DNA from: Entonaema liquescens
Taxonomy: Eukaryota > Ascomycota > Sordariomycetes > Xylariales > Xylariaceae
NCBI GenBank assembly: GCA_902805475.1
Contig: CADCSX010000011.1
Location: forward strand, 622,001 to 686,000
Direction: 5' to 3'
DNA length: 64,000 bases
In this document: piece by piece, positions 46,288 through 58,306 of the stretch
How the letters are laid out: the number at the start of each line of letters is the position of its first letter
Position numbering within the stretch: the first letter of the stretch is position 1
Notes under the pieces: model-generated
The model's database searches: none
What the model was told of the DNA's origin: nothing
Seen by the model: the letters and a program-made list of their open reading frames with translations, nothing else
Made by a program: the position numbers and the translations under genes

Positions 46288-47207
46288 TTAGCCCTCCGAT
46301 GGATACATCGAGTCTTCGTGGGCGAGACTCTCGACTAGGTAGTCGATGACGCGGTTGATGATCGTTGTACATAGGGCCGCGAAGTTGTGCTTTTCGTCGG
46401 GTAGGTTATATCTATGGCAGCCTTTCCCCTCGAGAAAGCCAGACACGATCCTCTCTCCGTTTTCCGCCCAGTAGTCTCGGAACGAGCACACTGCAGACTC
46501 CATCGAGTTAGAAGGGAATGCATGAGCCGGATAGGGTTCTCCAGGGAACACAATTGCCCAGATAGTTAGCCATCGTAGTTCCTCGTGCATCCGAGGTTCG
46601 GTAGGTTGGGCTAGTTGTTGGGCCTGTTGTATGGTTATACCCTCGGGCCTATGGTAGTCTTGGGGGGTACACTCTCTACACCGAATATGACTATCGCAAC
46701 TTGCCGTCGTGGGGAAGATTCTGCCGCATATGGGGCAGTAAGGGGGTAGTCTATGGTTGTTCCAGAGGTGCTTTTTTACATCTTTAATTCTCCGAAACTC
46801 GACCCTGGTGAGACACGTCATATGATCTACCGGTCCATGCCGATAAAATGGACATGCAAGATTCCGCCCCGGGTCCGGCCGACTGGTCTCTCGTAAGCGA
46901 TCAGATCTTCGGTGTCGGCTACTCCGAGAGCGCGTCTCGGATCGATTCCCTAGGGTTAGTCAGCTTATAGCTTGGTCATGGGTATCAAAGACTAACTGTC
47001 GTGCTGAAAGCTCTCTAGGACAAGCGCTCCAAGCTCGTCTGTAATTTCGGCCAATGGGTGATCAGGGTGCAAGGCTGGGGGATCTTGCATAGGAAGTTCA
47101 AAGAAGCCCACATCGTCTCCCTCGGGGCCGTAGTAGCTGTCTGGTACAGATTGCGGCGGAGGGGCGTAGTATGAGTTGTTCTTGTATACCGGGTCCATCA
47201 TTAACAT
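46288..47207 (-). CDS. Fungal C2H2-like zinc-finger protein, paralogue 1
   Basis: Two exons (47207-46997, 46949-46288; intron 47 nt with a CTGACTAAC branch site), 290 residues. After an Arg/Ser-rich, basic linker (RSRSSRHRRSDRLRE) comes the family core: ACPFYRHGPVDHMTC, VEFRRIKDVKKHLWNNH, YCPICGRIF, and a last SHIRCREC. Together these form two C2H2-type pseudo-fingers. A second conserved block, LTIWAIVFPGEPYP, follows. The same CPFYR/RIxDVxxH/CPxC/W-FPG architecture occurs in the genes at 48294-49914 and 52045-53546. The N-terminus is Pro/Tyr-rich and acidic (PVYKNNSYYAPPPQS), possibly an activation region. A DNA-binding or regulatory role is likely for this lineage-expanded fungal family but not demonstrated. 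Confidence 0.85.
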
Positions 47208-48293
47208 AAGGTAGTTTCAAATGTAGCTTATTGCAATACCATGTCTAGGCAAGTTGAAAGATTCGTAGATTATGCCTCTTTATGGATTCAAGGTGAGTAT
47301 ATAAGAGTACTGTGTTTGATGCTTCTGAGTATGATGATTATTTGCCATCCATTGATGAATCTTGAGACTTATATACGAAGTTTTACTAATCGTACTACTA
47401 ATTGGACACCGAAAGACTCAGCCATCGAATGGCCTCAGACGTGGCTATGAGTTGCCCTGTTGGGGGTTGAAACTCACAGAAACTATAGAGACTCTGCGAT
47501 GAGATGAACGATGGAAGTCGTATAGTCCTCATTTGGCTTAGCTGACAGAGATCGCATTGAGCAAATGTGTAAAATGTAAAATTTCAAATGCAACATATAG
47601 GATGGAAGAGTCATTAATAGATATATGTAAGTAGGCGGCATTGGTCGTTTCATGTAAATGAAACAAATGTGTATATCGGCGTTGTAACCCATCTGCTTAT
47701 ACCCCGGTGGCCAATGATGTCTTGCAGCGAATGTGTAGGGCTGACCGCCAGCCTCGAGCTGAAATAAATCAAGATTTGAAAATTCCAATTAGTATACCGG
47801 GTCCTAGGCTTTCTATAGTTGACGTGTTGGTATGGAGTCTCTAGGCTTATGTACCGGACTTGTATCTCGGATATCACAGTCGGTAATCTAGGTACTTATA
47901 CGGTAATTAAAGAAGAATATGTGTTATCAAAAACCTTTTCATGATAGGTACCTAGCTATATAATAGTGCTATTTGGTGTTGCTATAGTTATAGTTGAGAA
48001 TCATTATAATAATGTACACGCACAATATTAAACAACAAAAACTATCTGAGTCCAAAGACATTCAGGGGTTACCCCCAACACCAGTCACCTGTACCAGATA
48101 TTAAACGGGAACAGAGCTGTAATTTCGGGTAAAGCTCCACAAGGTTCCCAGGTCCCACGAACCCCCACAGCTTACCCCGCGATATTTCAATTTTCAAGGC
48201 GTCAACCCCTGCATATCAAAAGTGCTAATGATATCTAGGTACTTAGGTACCTGACCTATGGAGGTATCTACCTTATTTAGGTATTCACGATGC
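47208..48293. other. Intergenic between zinc-finger paralogues 1 and 2
   Basis: AT-rich with small unsupported frames. Two AGGTACCT palindromes lie 300 bp apart (47946, 48245). Confidence 0.5.
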
Positions 48294-49914
48294 TTATTCA
48301 TTGGGCCAACCAGGCGATGGGTTCCAACCATCAGGACTGTAAGGTAAGTAGGGGCTGACGTCCACGTTTTCGTCCATTTGCATAGCGCTCATTGGATTTT
48401 CAGGGTCCATCATCGGATCCTGTTGGGTAATTAACGGGTATAGTGGCATAGCAAAGTTCATACCACCGTTCGGGAGGATGGGTGACTGTGCGTCTCCAGG
48501 CATATGTTCGCTACCTTGACTGTTGCTCCCAAAACCCCCCATACGTTGCCTCGTATAAAGAGACATGTCGTTAAGTAATTCAAACAGGTGTACCCAGACA
48601 TCCTCTGCCGTAAATGGCTGCTGAGTAACCAGTGTAATGATGCGCTGTGCAGCTATCCGATTCTGGAACTGACCTTGGTATTCTTCGATAAAATGCGATG
48701 CGACGCAATCACCAGAGGCGAGATATGCAGACCCAAGTGGTGGACGTGGAACTCCTGGGAATAAGCTGTCCCAGATTTCATACCACTTCTCTCCGTCATT
48801 GCGGGCGCTTGAGCCACTAGCCGCGGTCCTCATCGAGTTAATGTGTTCGGGTGTAATCCCGGGAACATTGACATATCGAAGTTCACAGGTTCTTTCTAGG
48901 ATATGCCTGTCACGTCTATCGGTGGTTCTGTCACCCTCGAATATAAGCCCGCAACGAGGACAAAAGATCTCCTGCGCGTGTCTCCTCAGAATGTGTTGTC
49001 GGACGTCACCGATACGGTGGAGCTCATAATTAAGACACCCGTAGTATCTCCCCCGGTCAAAACGGTAGAAAGGGCAAGCAAATTTCTGCTGTGGCTTCTT
49101 CCGGCCTAAGGTGGGTGCTGTATTCCGTCGTTTCTGGTCCCGTTTCTCTGGGTGATCCCCATTATTGTTCCTCTTATTGGGTTGTCGTCCAGGATTTCCC
49201 TGGTCATTGGAATTTGGGGATGGCTGCTGCGCAGTGTCTTGGGAGGTTCCGTTAGAACTATGATTGGCTTCATAGTTCTCAACTTCATTTTGGTCAAATT
49301 GAGGATCGTCGCAGGGATGCAAATGCGAATGCGAAGTGGGTGATTTGAAGATTGCATTCAATAATGGCTGATTGCCATTTTGGATGTATGGGGCAAGTTT
49401 TTGGAGATCGGAATCCGGGGGAGGGGATTGGCCCCAGGGGGTTTCATTCTTTAGCGCTACTGCCAGATCTCGGACACTACCAGCAGATTGATGGTGTCGG
49501 TGGCAGGAGTGACCAGTAAAAACGCTAGCTTCCGGGACTTTTATTATGTCTAGTTCCTAGATAACGTAGGTACATTAGCAGCTAGGTATCATACAGGTAG
49601 GTATCGTTTTACTGATATGCTGATATACTGATTTGCTATAGGTAGGTTAGGTAGTATACTATAGGGTTAGTTAACTATAAGTATAGCTACCTATACCTAC
49701 CTACCTCTAATAATAACACATAAAAAGCTGCCAGCTACCGCATCGAAAGTTTATAACATACCTTTCTCCAATCTTCCACATTCATATTCATATTCCCATT
49801 CATATTCCCATTCATATTCACATTCCTAGTCTGATTGACGTATGGCCCAGCAATCCGGTCCGTGAGGTAAGGACCCGTCTCATGTTGTGATCTGCTTACG
49901 ATCTCGGTCCCCAT
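48294..49914 (-). CDS. Fungal C2H2-like zinc-finger protein, paralogue 2
   Basis: Two exons (49914-49762, 49556-48294; intron 205 nt) join in phase 0 to 471 residues. The open frame of exon 2 runs back to 49556 without any ATG, so the first exon is needed; it starts MGTEIVSRSQHETGPYL and contains a NMNGNMNGNMNMN repeat. The zinc-finger core is ACPFYRFDRGRYYGC, HRIGDVRQHILRRH, CPRCGLIF, then DRHILERTC, followed by EKWYEIWDSLFPGVPRPP and a helical region. A basic, Asn/Gln-rich linker (NKRNNNGDHPEKRDQKRR) precedes the fingers and could act as a nuclear localisation signal. The C-terminus is Pro/Met/Asp-rich. It is the closest neighbour and paralogue of the gene at 46288-47207, same strand. Confidence 0.85.
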
Positions 49915-52044
49915 TGTTATCGATCTGGTTCGGGCTCTCCGGTGACGCAGGCGCCCGTATGTTGTGAAGCTTATCGTGACACTTCGGTAAGTTCACAAAA
50001 GCGAACAAATTTCAACTGAAATAGGCACAGAAGAAAAAAGAATTTACAAATAAAGTCGAGCAGCTAGTCTGCCTATGCGAAGTCGCCTCTTTTTATCAAA
50101 GTTCCCTTTCCAACCGCGCCATCGTGCATCGCCTCCAGATATTATCAACGTCGACTCTCTTTACGCCTCCGTGTGTTGCGGGGGTGTAGCTTACTTCCAC
50201 TCTCGTCCGAGATACGTGGTGAGGTTGACGCAATTTTGTGTAGAGCACACAACTGCTCACCATCTTCACAAGGCATTCTGCCGGGCACCTTACGAGGTAT
50301 TCAACTGATCTATATTTATCTCTATAAGGGTATAATATTAAACTACACGCGTGTGCTATGCCGGTGAGCCTAGTCAAGACACTAGAGCAAGTTGCCGTGC
50401 AACAGGCCGCACCGAATCCACATCTAGTAAGTTCAGAAGCTTAATGCTTCGGTCAGTGATGAGTTGCGAACCTATGCGAACCAGATTTAGGCATAGGGGG
50501 ATATATAGGAGAGCCTCGGTCGTACGTGCTTAACCCTGAAGTTAGGCGTGTTTCTCCACGTAATCTTAAGGGCATATACCAAACACAAGGGGCCCCGGAT
50601 TCTCAGGCCTTGGATCCGTTCGAACACGGGGTTTCTCTTGCGGTTGTGTGTTACCGAACTAGATCGCCACTCTTACGATGAACCTTTGAGCGACTACGCT
50701 CATGTGTTCACTGCAAATGCAATATGTAAGCCTTTATGTCACATCTCCCAGAGGTGTGCGTGGAGGTAAACAGACGTGCTAACAATCAGGCTGCGTTATA
50801 TTCAAGTTCTGTTCGGGAATAAGTATCTATAAGCTAGGTATTGGGTACAGTATACCCACTTAATCCATACCAAAGTCTATGGCTAAGAGATGTTACAGTA
50901 TGGGCAACAGTAAGAAGGACTCGGAGTCAAGCGGCAGTCTCAGAGCCTCGTCATGATTATACCTAGGAGGTATATTAAGGGGTGGCTTATCTTATGTCGT
51001 GGGGCCCAGTGTAGATTACTACCTACTACAACATGAACGCATCTAGGCTTATTACGACCGGTGAATTGCTTCTTACTGCAGTCAGGTCTGAGGGGAAACA
51101 AAAATTGGTCAAAGGCTTGACTATAGTTTCGAGAGCTCTGATTATTCTTGTCTTAACTCTGTACAGAGGGTAAATTCTTACGTGAGATTAATGACGGAGT
51201 TCGCTATTAAAAATCAACGGCAAAGAGGAGTTCGTCAGCGAGAAAATACCAATTATGGGTTGTACATTGCAGAACCAGGTCCAATGCCAATCGGCTCTCT
51301 AGCATGAGCCTCGGCATATGGACGATTGATACCATGATCAACTCTTCATACTACCTTCCCGCATATCCGGCGATAAGGGATGTGGCGTCCAGTAGAAAAC
51401 TCCGATATTCCCTTAATAATTAAGGCATATAAAATCATGGATACCTAAGGCAGGCTACGACTCTATGCATGCACACACGCATACATCCCATCGTTCAAGC
51501 CCAATCATACCTCGGGGCTTACATTACCAAAGTGAGGCAGATCAATACCTACAAGGATTATACGATTCGATACATAAGAATATACAAAGAAAGGGAAGAG
51601 CCTTGCGACAAGATCGTAAATCAAGATTTGATATCTGGTGACCAAGGATCACACCGAAATCTTGGAATCGGTATGTTTATCGGCGCTTACGCTCGACTGG
51701 TCCTTATTATATCCTTGATATACCTATTTCCCGATAGTATTTTAGCGCTGTAGCTTCCAAGCATTAAAGGTGATCATCATACCTAAAATAGTACATCCGT
51801 CTTTTAGAAAACAGAGTAGAATTCAAATACTTCGCTGAGTACGGCTAACCGAAATAGACTAGGCATCCAAAACAGACATCAGGGAACTGATAATAAAGGG
51901 ATATGATTCTCGTAGAAATGATTTCCCAAACGTAAACAAAATAAACCGTCAGTATACCGAAAAGAAACACCAAAAGCCTTGAGATCGTCCCAATTTAAAC
52001 AATGTGCTGATTCTATTCTAGTATATCAACGCCCGGAAAATAAG
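49915..52044. other. 2.1 kb gene-poor spacer
   Basis: Divergent promoters of paralogue 2 (minus) and paralogue 3 (plus) lie at the two ends. Frames of 60-94 codons (for example 51469-51753) show no similarity and are not called. Confidence 0.5.
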
Positions 52045-53546
52045 ATGGGAGGATTTAGTATGGCCGGAAGAGATTTCCTATTCGAGTGTCCTCAAGCACA
52101 AGATGGCGAAAGGCGGCAAGGTAATGACCTACTCCCTACGTGCGATGTGTTCCAGCTGGGTCCTGATATAGGGGAGCCCAATTATGAATTCATCCCTGGG
52201 CTTGCATCTAGGTCATCCCCTTCATCTTGCTCGGAGGCTCTGCTGAACCATAATCTGACTGGGTACTACTGTCCCTATCAGGACTGTCTTTACAGTCTTC
52301 CTCATGGTTTCACGTACTTGGATTTGTCTTCTGCGTTCCTATCCAATTCACAATCTAGGTTGGGAAGTCCGTGCTTCTCGCAGCACATATGTGCAACAAA
52401 TGAAACAGCAACCACCAATAATGCCCTCCCCAGTGTGAATATAGAAGGTTTAACACCAATACCTTCCATTGAGATGAAAGCTGATACTCGCTTGAAGTCA
52501 CACAGCGACCAAAACAAATGCAAAGTCACCAAGCCTGAGGACACAGACAATCAATACATTAAAGAATGGTGGAATGTTGAAAGAAAAATGAAGATCGGCC
52601 ATCTCCTGCTCCAAGCACGCAATCACTATGGGCGTGGGGCTCTGATAATTCTAATAGGGAAGAATCCTGGACGAAACCGGACGTGCTACCCAACAGTGAG
52701 AGCGAACGTCCTAGAAAGAGATGGCTGACATGTCTCTGGTACAAGAAAGACCCAGTGAAATACTCAGGTTGCGCGAAATACAAGCTATTACGCATCAAGG
52801 ACCTTAAGCAACACATCTTCAGAAGGCACACGAAGCCTAGCATCTGCTGCCCTATCTGTTTTGAAGCATTCATCGCAGACGGGGAGAAAGACAGACACAT
52901 ACAGAAAGGAAGCTGTGCCCCCAGAGCCAAGCCGGAGCTCGAAGGAATATCAGAAGAGCAAAGAAGGAAGTTAAACCAAAGCGCCAACCGCGGAAAGAAC
53001 GACGCGGAACGATGGTATTGCATGTGGGATACCATCTTCCCCGGCGAGAGCAGACCTTTATCACCATATTTCAGCAGCGGCCGGCAAGAATTGCTACCGT
53101 TGCTCCGGAATTTCTGGCAAGAAAAGCACCAGGACATCATACGTAACGTCCTCAAGGAATCACAACTTAAACTAGAACCCGAGAAGATCCAAAAAATGAT
53201 GGACGCCGTCTTCGACCGGTTCGAAAGAGAATCGCTCAACAAGGACTCTGATCTGAATGAGCACGTGAGCAATGAATCATCGAATACTCCAATCACCCAA
53301 TCCCAATCCCCAGTGATATTGAACGATATGCCCCAAATGACTAGCAGTGTCCAAGTGAGCGACACGACTCAACAGGGCTCACTTCCCCAACTAAACACCA
53401 CAGACTATGGGGAGCCCACAGAGCAACAACTACCCCAAGACCCCGATTGTTCTTCAGAGTACCTGAGCCGAAGCGATCCCAGCATGTACTTCGGCATTGG
53501 TCTTGGAGTCGACCAGGGTTCCTGGGACATGAAATATTTCTACTAA
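52045..53546 (+). CDS. Fungal C2H2-like zinc-finger protein, paralogue 3 (one apparent frame error)
   Basis: The frame opens at ATG 52045 (MGGFSMAGRDFLFECP) and breaks at the A5 run 52584-52588. The adjacent frame then continues smoothly with EDRPSPAPSTQSLWAWGS, RPRKRWLTCLWYKKD and the family core: C-x10-C across LTCLWYKKDPVKYSGC, RIKDLKQHIFRRH, CCPICFEAF, DRHIQKGSC, then ERWYCMWDTIFPGESRP. Adding one base gives exactly 501 codons (500 residues); without it the zinc fingers would be lost, or restricted to a shorter protein starting near 52683. No plausible intron explains the shift. The N-terminal half is low-complexity and Ser/Thr-rich with Cys-containing YYCPYQDCLYSLP. It lies in opposite orientation to paralogues 1 and 2. 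Confidence 0.75.
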
Positions 53547-54425
53547 ATCGTCGCTCCCAGAATAACTAACTACCTAGGCCTATAGGATGGAAATGAGAAA
53601 GGTCGTTCTGGTCGAAGATCTTTGGGTGGTGGAATAAAAATAACTCATGGATTGATTGGATATTTAGGTAGCTACCTAATCATTTAACTAGCTAGTAATA
53701 AGTATGAGAAGGGAGAATGCTAGATTCGTTGTCGCAAGATATACTTTATTTCACTTACACATCCGTACATTAGGTACACACCTATATGTATTTTATTCAA
53801 ATATTTCTTATCTCAGAACTCGCAGCTAGCAATCCCATAAATGCCGGAATGAGTGACCAAGGGACCTACTATCAGGTACTGTATTAGTGTATCTCAGTGA
53901 GAGCATGATATAAGTCGACATTCCTTGATCTCCCTTTTTGCTCGTAGAGGAGCCCGGTTAATCAGTCAAGCCAATCATAACTCTACTGTTCACATACTGT
54001 CGATTTTACCAATAACACATTGCGCGAACACCTGCTTAAATAACCGTACAACGAGGACACCGGAACCCGCCTCCAAGAAAGCAAATCCCTAATAAATGAT
54101 CAAGAAATTGACCGACTTACGCTGTACTTCACGCAAGGCAACACAATAAAAATCAACACTTGAAGTCATCCCGCGAACCACGTGCCCTCACCCTCCTTTC
54201 CACTCATCCCTGTCCGAAGGATGCCGATCTGGTGGCACGCAACCACCAAGATGCTGCCACCCGGATATCGGCTATCAAGTTTAACATTAATATCTGGCGT
54301 CGGTTATCGAATATCATGTTAATATGCCGAATGAGCACACCATCTTCGGCCCGGAGTTAGGAACGAAGCATGGACTACCTAAAAACCCCTTACTGCAGTG
54401 CTGTCTTCGTAGACCCGACAACTCA

Positions 54426-54693
54426 CCCCCAAGGAGATGCTACGTATTAATTAAGGAGTCGGGCAAGACTACCTTAAGGATAGCGTACCGGACTTTAAGG
54501 GCGAATCAGGAATTATTCCGACCATTATCAATTGCTGGAAGTGAAAAAAGATGTATGAAGTGTTACCTATGAAGTTTTATAAACGATAGAAAATACTTTG
54601 GAACAGGCAAAAATCACACTTGTTCATGAGTACTCCTTATCAAATACTTAATCTTACCCGATTCCTTGATTAATGCGCAGCACCCCCTTGGGG
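54426..54693. repeat. Inverted repeat pair with transition-only divergence
   Basis: The 44-base core at 54426-54470 matches the reverse complement of 54651-54693 apart from about eight differences, all C/T or G/A transitions. Weaker similarity extends outwards on both arms. The arrangement (arms about 180 bp apart) resembles a MITE or foldback element altered by repeat-induced point mutation. Confidence 0.6.
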
Positions 54694-54840
54694 ACGCGGT
54701 CGTTGAACATGTGTAAGCAGCACTAATCCTGGCGATATAAGGTATAATACATATCATCACATCAAGCCAAACCAACACAAGACAAAAATACAATCTATCA
54801 CGCATCTATTATTGAAGTATGCAATAATCGATTAGTTTAC

Positions 54841-54862
54841 CTAACCTAACCTAACCTAACCT
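54841..54862. repeat. CTAAC microsatellite
   Basis: Four copies of CTAAC plus a partial unit. A pentamer, so not the TTAGGG telomere repeat. Confidence 0.9.
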
Positions 54863-55170
54863 ATCAATCCGTAGCCCACCAGCACCAGAATGATTCCCAA
54901 GCACCGGTAAGCAAAATCATCATGGGTAAGCGGAAAAAACTTAAGCTAGGTATGTTATGTACTTAATACTCTTATCGGCTCAGCATAGTCGGCCACGTCT
55001 GGGGGGGAAGGGGACTCGACTTGCATCGCGATGCCGGGCTCAATCCTGCCTGTCTCCAGCTAGTTAGGTAGGAAAGAAGTTTGATAAACTTCTCTCTCAC
55101 ACGCGCCCCAAAAGATAAAAATAACTTAACTCATACTTTCATAGTCGTGAACGTCGTCAATTTTTCTCCC

Positions 55171-55196
55171 TGCTTGCTTGCTTGCTTGCTTGCTTG
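55171..55196. repeat. TGCT microsatellite
   Basis: Six and a half copies of the tetramer TGCT just downstream of the DnaJ gene's 3' end. Confidence 0.9.
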
Positions 55197-55294
55197 AGCC
55201 CTACAAACGCCAAGAATGAGAACAAGAAAAAAAATTTCAATGCAACCCGATCCCCTTTCTCCGCTGGATATCAATGTATGCAATCTCCCAATGT

Positions 55295-56636
55295 TTATAG
55301 TATCTCCCTCAATTGCTGCTTCTGCTGCGCCGTTAAGGTGGTAGGGAATTTCACGTTGTACTTAACGACAAAGTTACCCCGCTCGCCTGGCTTCTTCGAG
55401 ATGGGCATGCCGAGTCCGGGGTAGGTATCTGATGTGCCTGGGCCTGTGGGGCCGCCTTTCTCGATGTTGAGTTGCTTGCCGTCGATTGTGGTGACGGTCC
55501 GTCTCCAACCGGTCAAGGCTTCCTTCAGGTCTAGGTCGATGGTATGGATCAGATCATCGCCTTCGCGAGTGAAGAGGGGTGTGATTTCTATACATCAGGT
55601 TAGTCTTTTGTCTAGTCGAACAACTCCTAAATATGACAGGTGATAATAGCTTACCTCTTCAACGATGAAATGTAGATCTTGCTTTCCACCCTCTTCCTGG
55701 TCACCAACACCCTTGAACTTGATCTTGCTACCCTTCTTTAGGCCGGGCTTAATAGGGACTTCGAGGACCTGGTCAGTAGTCGTCCTCTTACCCGTGTCGT
55801 CGAACGTCTTCCGCTTGATCTTCATCTTCTTGGTGACGCCGTTGTATAATTCTTCTAGAGATACCGGCAGAGCACGTTCGACGGTTGTGACGTCGGGTGT
55901 TGCTTCCTGGGTCCGCCACTCGAGAAGGGGTCGCCGCCGGCATAGTTATTGCGCATGCGCGTCCGCCCACCCGAGCCTCGAGGCATGCCGCCGGGCACAC
56001 CACCGGGTATACCACCTCCAAGGAATGAGCTAATATCGGGTCCGTCGTCGTCTCCTCCTAAGCCGCCTCCGCTATTGCGCATGAACTCGGCGAATATATT
56101 CTCGGGGTTGCTAAAGTTGAAGGGATTGCCACCGCTATTGGTGCTGAAGCGGAATGTCCGAGCCCCTCCTCCGGGAATGCCACCGCCAAAGTCGAAGCCT
56201 TGGAAGCCACCAGGCATGCCACCTTGTGCTCCGGCAAATGGGTTCTCGCCGGGTGGTGGGGCGGCACCACCGCGTAATAAGAACTCGAGACCGAACTGGT
56301 CATAGGTCTTACGCTTTTCGGGGTCGGAGAGGATCTCGTAGGCTTGTGAGCACTCTTTAAACTTTTCAGCGGCGGCAGGGTTATCTTTGTTCTTGTCGGG
56401 GTGCCACTTTAAAGCTGCTTTTCTACGGGAGGGTTAGTGCTTGTCTTGGTATTTTGTGGATTTGGTTCAAAAATAAATGATGAATGAAAGAACGGTGTAA
56501 TGGGGATGGGGATGGTGACGGGGATGGAGATGGAGATGGGAGTGGGGTAGACCTACCGATAACCTTTCTTGATTTCGTCTTGAGTGGCATCTGGCTTGAC
56601 GCCGAGTTGATCGTATAGTTTTGTCTCCTTCACCAT
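55295..56636 (-). CDS. SIS1: Type II (class B) DnaJ co-chaperone, Sis1/Psi1-like (two apparent frame errors)
   Basis: Hsp70 co-chaperone of the cytosol and nucleus. Exons 56636-56557, 56422-55655 and 55587-55295. The J domain begins MVKETKLYDQLGVKPDATQ, with HPD at residues 34-36 (WHPDKNKDNP). A Gly/Phe-rich region follows (GGMPGGFQGFDFGGGIPGGG), with no CxxCxGxG zinc repeats, hence class B. C-terminal substrate domains: TPDVTTVERALPVSLEELYN, KKMKIKRKTFDDTGKR, and PLFTREGDDLIHTIDLDL onward. Two breaks interrupt the frame, at 55906-55907 (CC) and 55576-55579 (GGGG). One extra base at each restores exact exon phases and 380 residues, the normal Sis1 size. An essential chaperone with two independent breaks in an otherwise perfect sequence argues for assembly error. 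Confidence 0.88.
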
Positions 56637-58306
56637 GTTGGTCGATATATATGAAAATCTTGATTGTTAACGGGTGGAGGAAATGAAGTATTCAGCGTGG
56701 GTTTAAGTGTAAGTGTAAGTGTAAGTGTAAGTGTAAGTGTAAGTGTAAGTGTAAGTGTAAGTGTAGGTCTAGTTGAGGTCGTGTGATTGAGTACGTAGGT
56801 AATCTTGTGTCTAAGTAGAAGTCGAGGTCAACTGTTTGTTTAGCGTCGATTAATTGGTGTATGAAGAAAACAGTTGTGAATTTTTTTGTATTATAAAAAG
56901 AAAGAAAGAAGACAACAAGTCTGTCAAATGTTGTTCGGTGTATTAGTTTCTTTGTCTTTGGTGAATATTGAAACTTGAAAAGATTGGGTGCAACATAAGC
57001 CGAACAGCTTCATGTACTGCAGCGTCGGTTTTCTTTATGGTGGGCTGGTTGGTGGAAGATTCGGGAATTGGCGACGGGAGGGTGGATGAGTGACGTTTTG
57101 GTCGTAGATAAGTGGAAACGATAAGATGCTTTCAAGGTACTATGATACGTCAATAATACCAACTTTTATTATGGCCTGTTGGCAAGATTGAAAGTACTAG
57201 ATACCTAAAGGGAAGTGCAATCAGGTGACGGTAAGCTCTAAAAATCATCGCATCTCCGTTAAGCTCTCGATAATCCTGGAACCAATGAGAACAACCCACC
57301 AACTTTGATCTTCTACTACGTATTTGAGTTCTCTTTACTTTCATAATCTTCCTAATTTTAATGTGGTTGGCTATTGTATACTAACAGTGACTTAATAGTT
57401 ATATATTGGTCAACTTTTATTTGTCTAATATTATTATTGACAACTTAAAACTTACAGTAGTATTATCTTTATCGTCCAATACCTAAATACCTACCCCGTC
57501 TAGTAAGTACCTATCCAACCAAATAGTGGGGTTCGCGGGGGTTGTGTGGGATAAACTCAAGACGAGAACACCGGTAATAGCGATGCAAGCGAGAAAAAAA
57601 TAAAGTTGGATTTCCTGCATACGCGCAACGCCTGTCATTCGATTTGAACCACCTTAATAACTGAAAATAACAATCAACTAATCCTAGGACGAATAACTAA
57701 TCTCTATAAACAAATCAGTGTTTGTTATGCCTTTGTAAGTATCCCTTTCCGGTCAAGTCTCTGCCTTAGCTTGCAAGTTTTAGTTCAATTCTAACAGAAT
57801 ATTGTAGAATGTTCTAGAATTTATAGCTAACTAGTAAAATAATACATAGGTACTTCTATGCCACATGGAATCGAATTACACATCGTGTAAGTTTATCTCG
57901 ACGCTCACATAAAATACCAATTGCCAATTAAAACATGACTATAAACCCATAACTACCACCCACCTATGGTACGGCCTTAAATCATCGCATTTTTGGTCCT
58001 TCTCTCAGCCATTACTGATCAAAAGGAGAACTTAAAACATCAGTGACTCCTTGCCCTGCATCTGTTTATTATCCGGCCTTGGGTATCATGAACTCAATGC
58101 ACTATGTACAATACTTGGCCCCTGGGAGGCTCAACTTCAATAGCGTGGCTCAAACCCTATTATTCGTTTAGTAAACCCTTCATTTCCTCGTCCTATCTCA
58201 CGATAACTCCGATATACCCCGCTTATGCCTCATTATACTTTTATCGTAGATGCGAACCTCATTACCCCATAATCCAGATAACGCCAAGTCACTGATGAAC
58301 TGATCA
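56637..58306. other. Intergenic upstream of DnaJ
   Basis: Contains the DnaJ promoter with the hexamer satellite at 56705-56764. The rest, to the 3' end of the UIM gene, is AT-rich with no supported gene. Confidence 0.5.
56705..56764. repeat. AAGTGT hexamer microsatellite in the DnaJ promoter
   Basis: About ten copies of AAGTGT (ACACTT on the gene's strand), 70-130 bp upstream of the DnaJ start codon. Length variation could change expression of the chaperone gene. Confidence 0.9.

Larger units (their letters stand above)
53547..55294. other. Intergenic with diverged inverted repeat and simple repeats
   Basis: No gene supported. Contains the inverted repeat pair at 54426-54470 / 54651-54693, a CTAAC microsatellite at 54841-54862 and a TGCT microsatellite at 55171-55196. 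Confidence 0.5.

Noticed and set aside
51469..51753. 94-codon frame in the spacer before zinc-finger paralogue 3
   Set aside because: AT-rich, no similarity and no typical start context.
54841..54862. Interstitial telomere repeat
   Set aside because: The unit is the pentamer CTAAC with only about four copies, not the fungal TTAGGG hexamer.
55576..55907. Programmed ribosomal frameshifting in the DnaJ gene
   Set aside because: Two shifts of the same sense at plain homopolymers, without slippery heptamers, and similar breaks in unrelated genes; sequence error is simpler.
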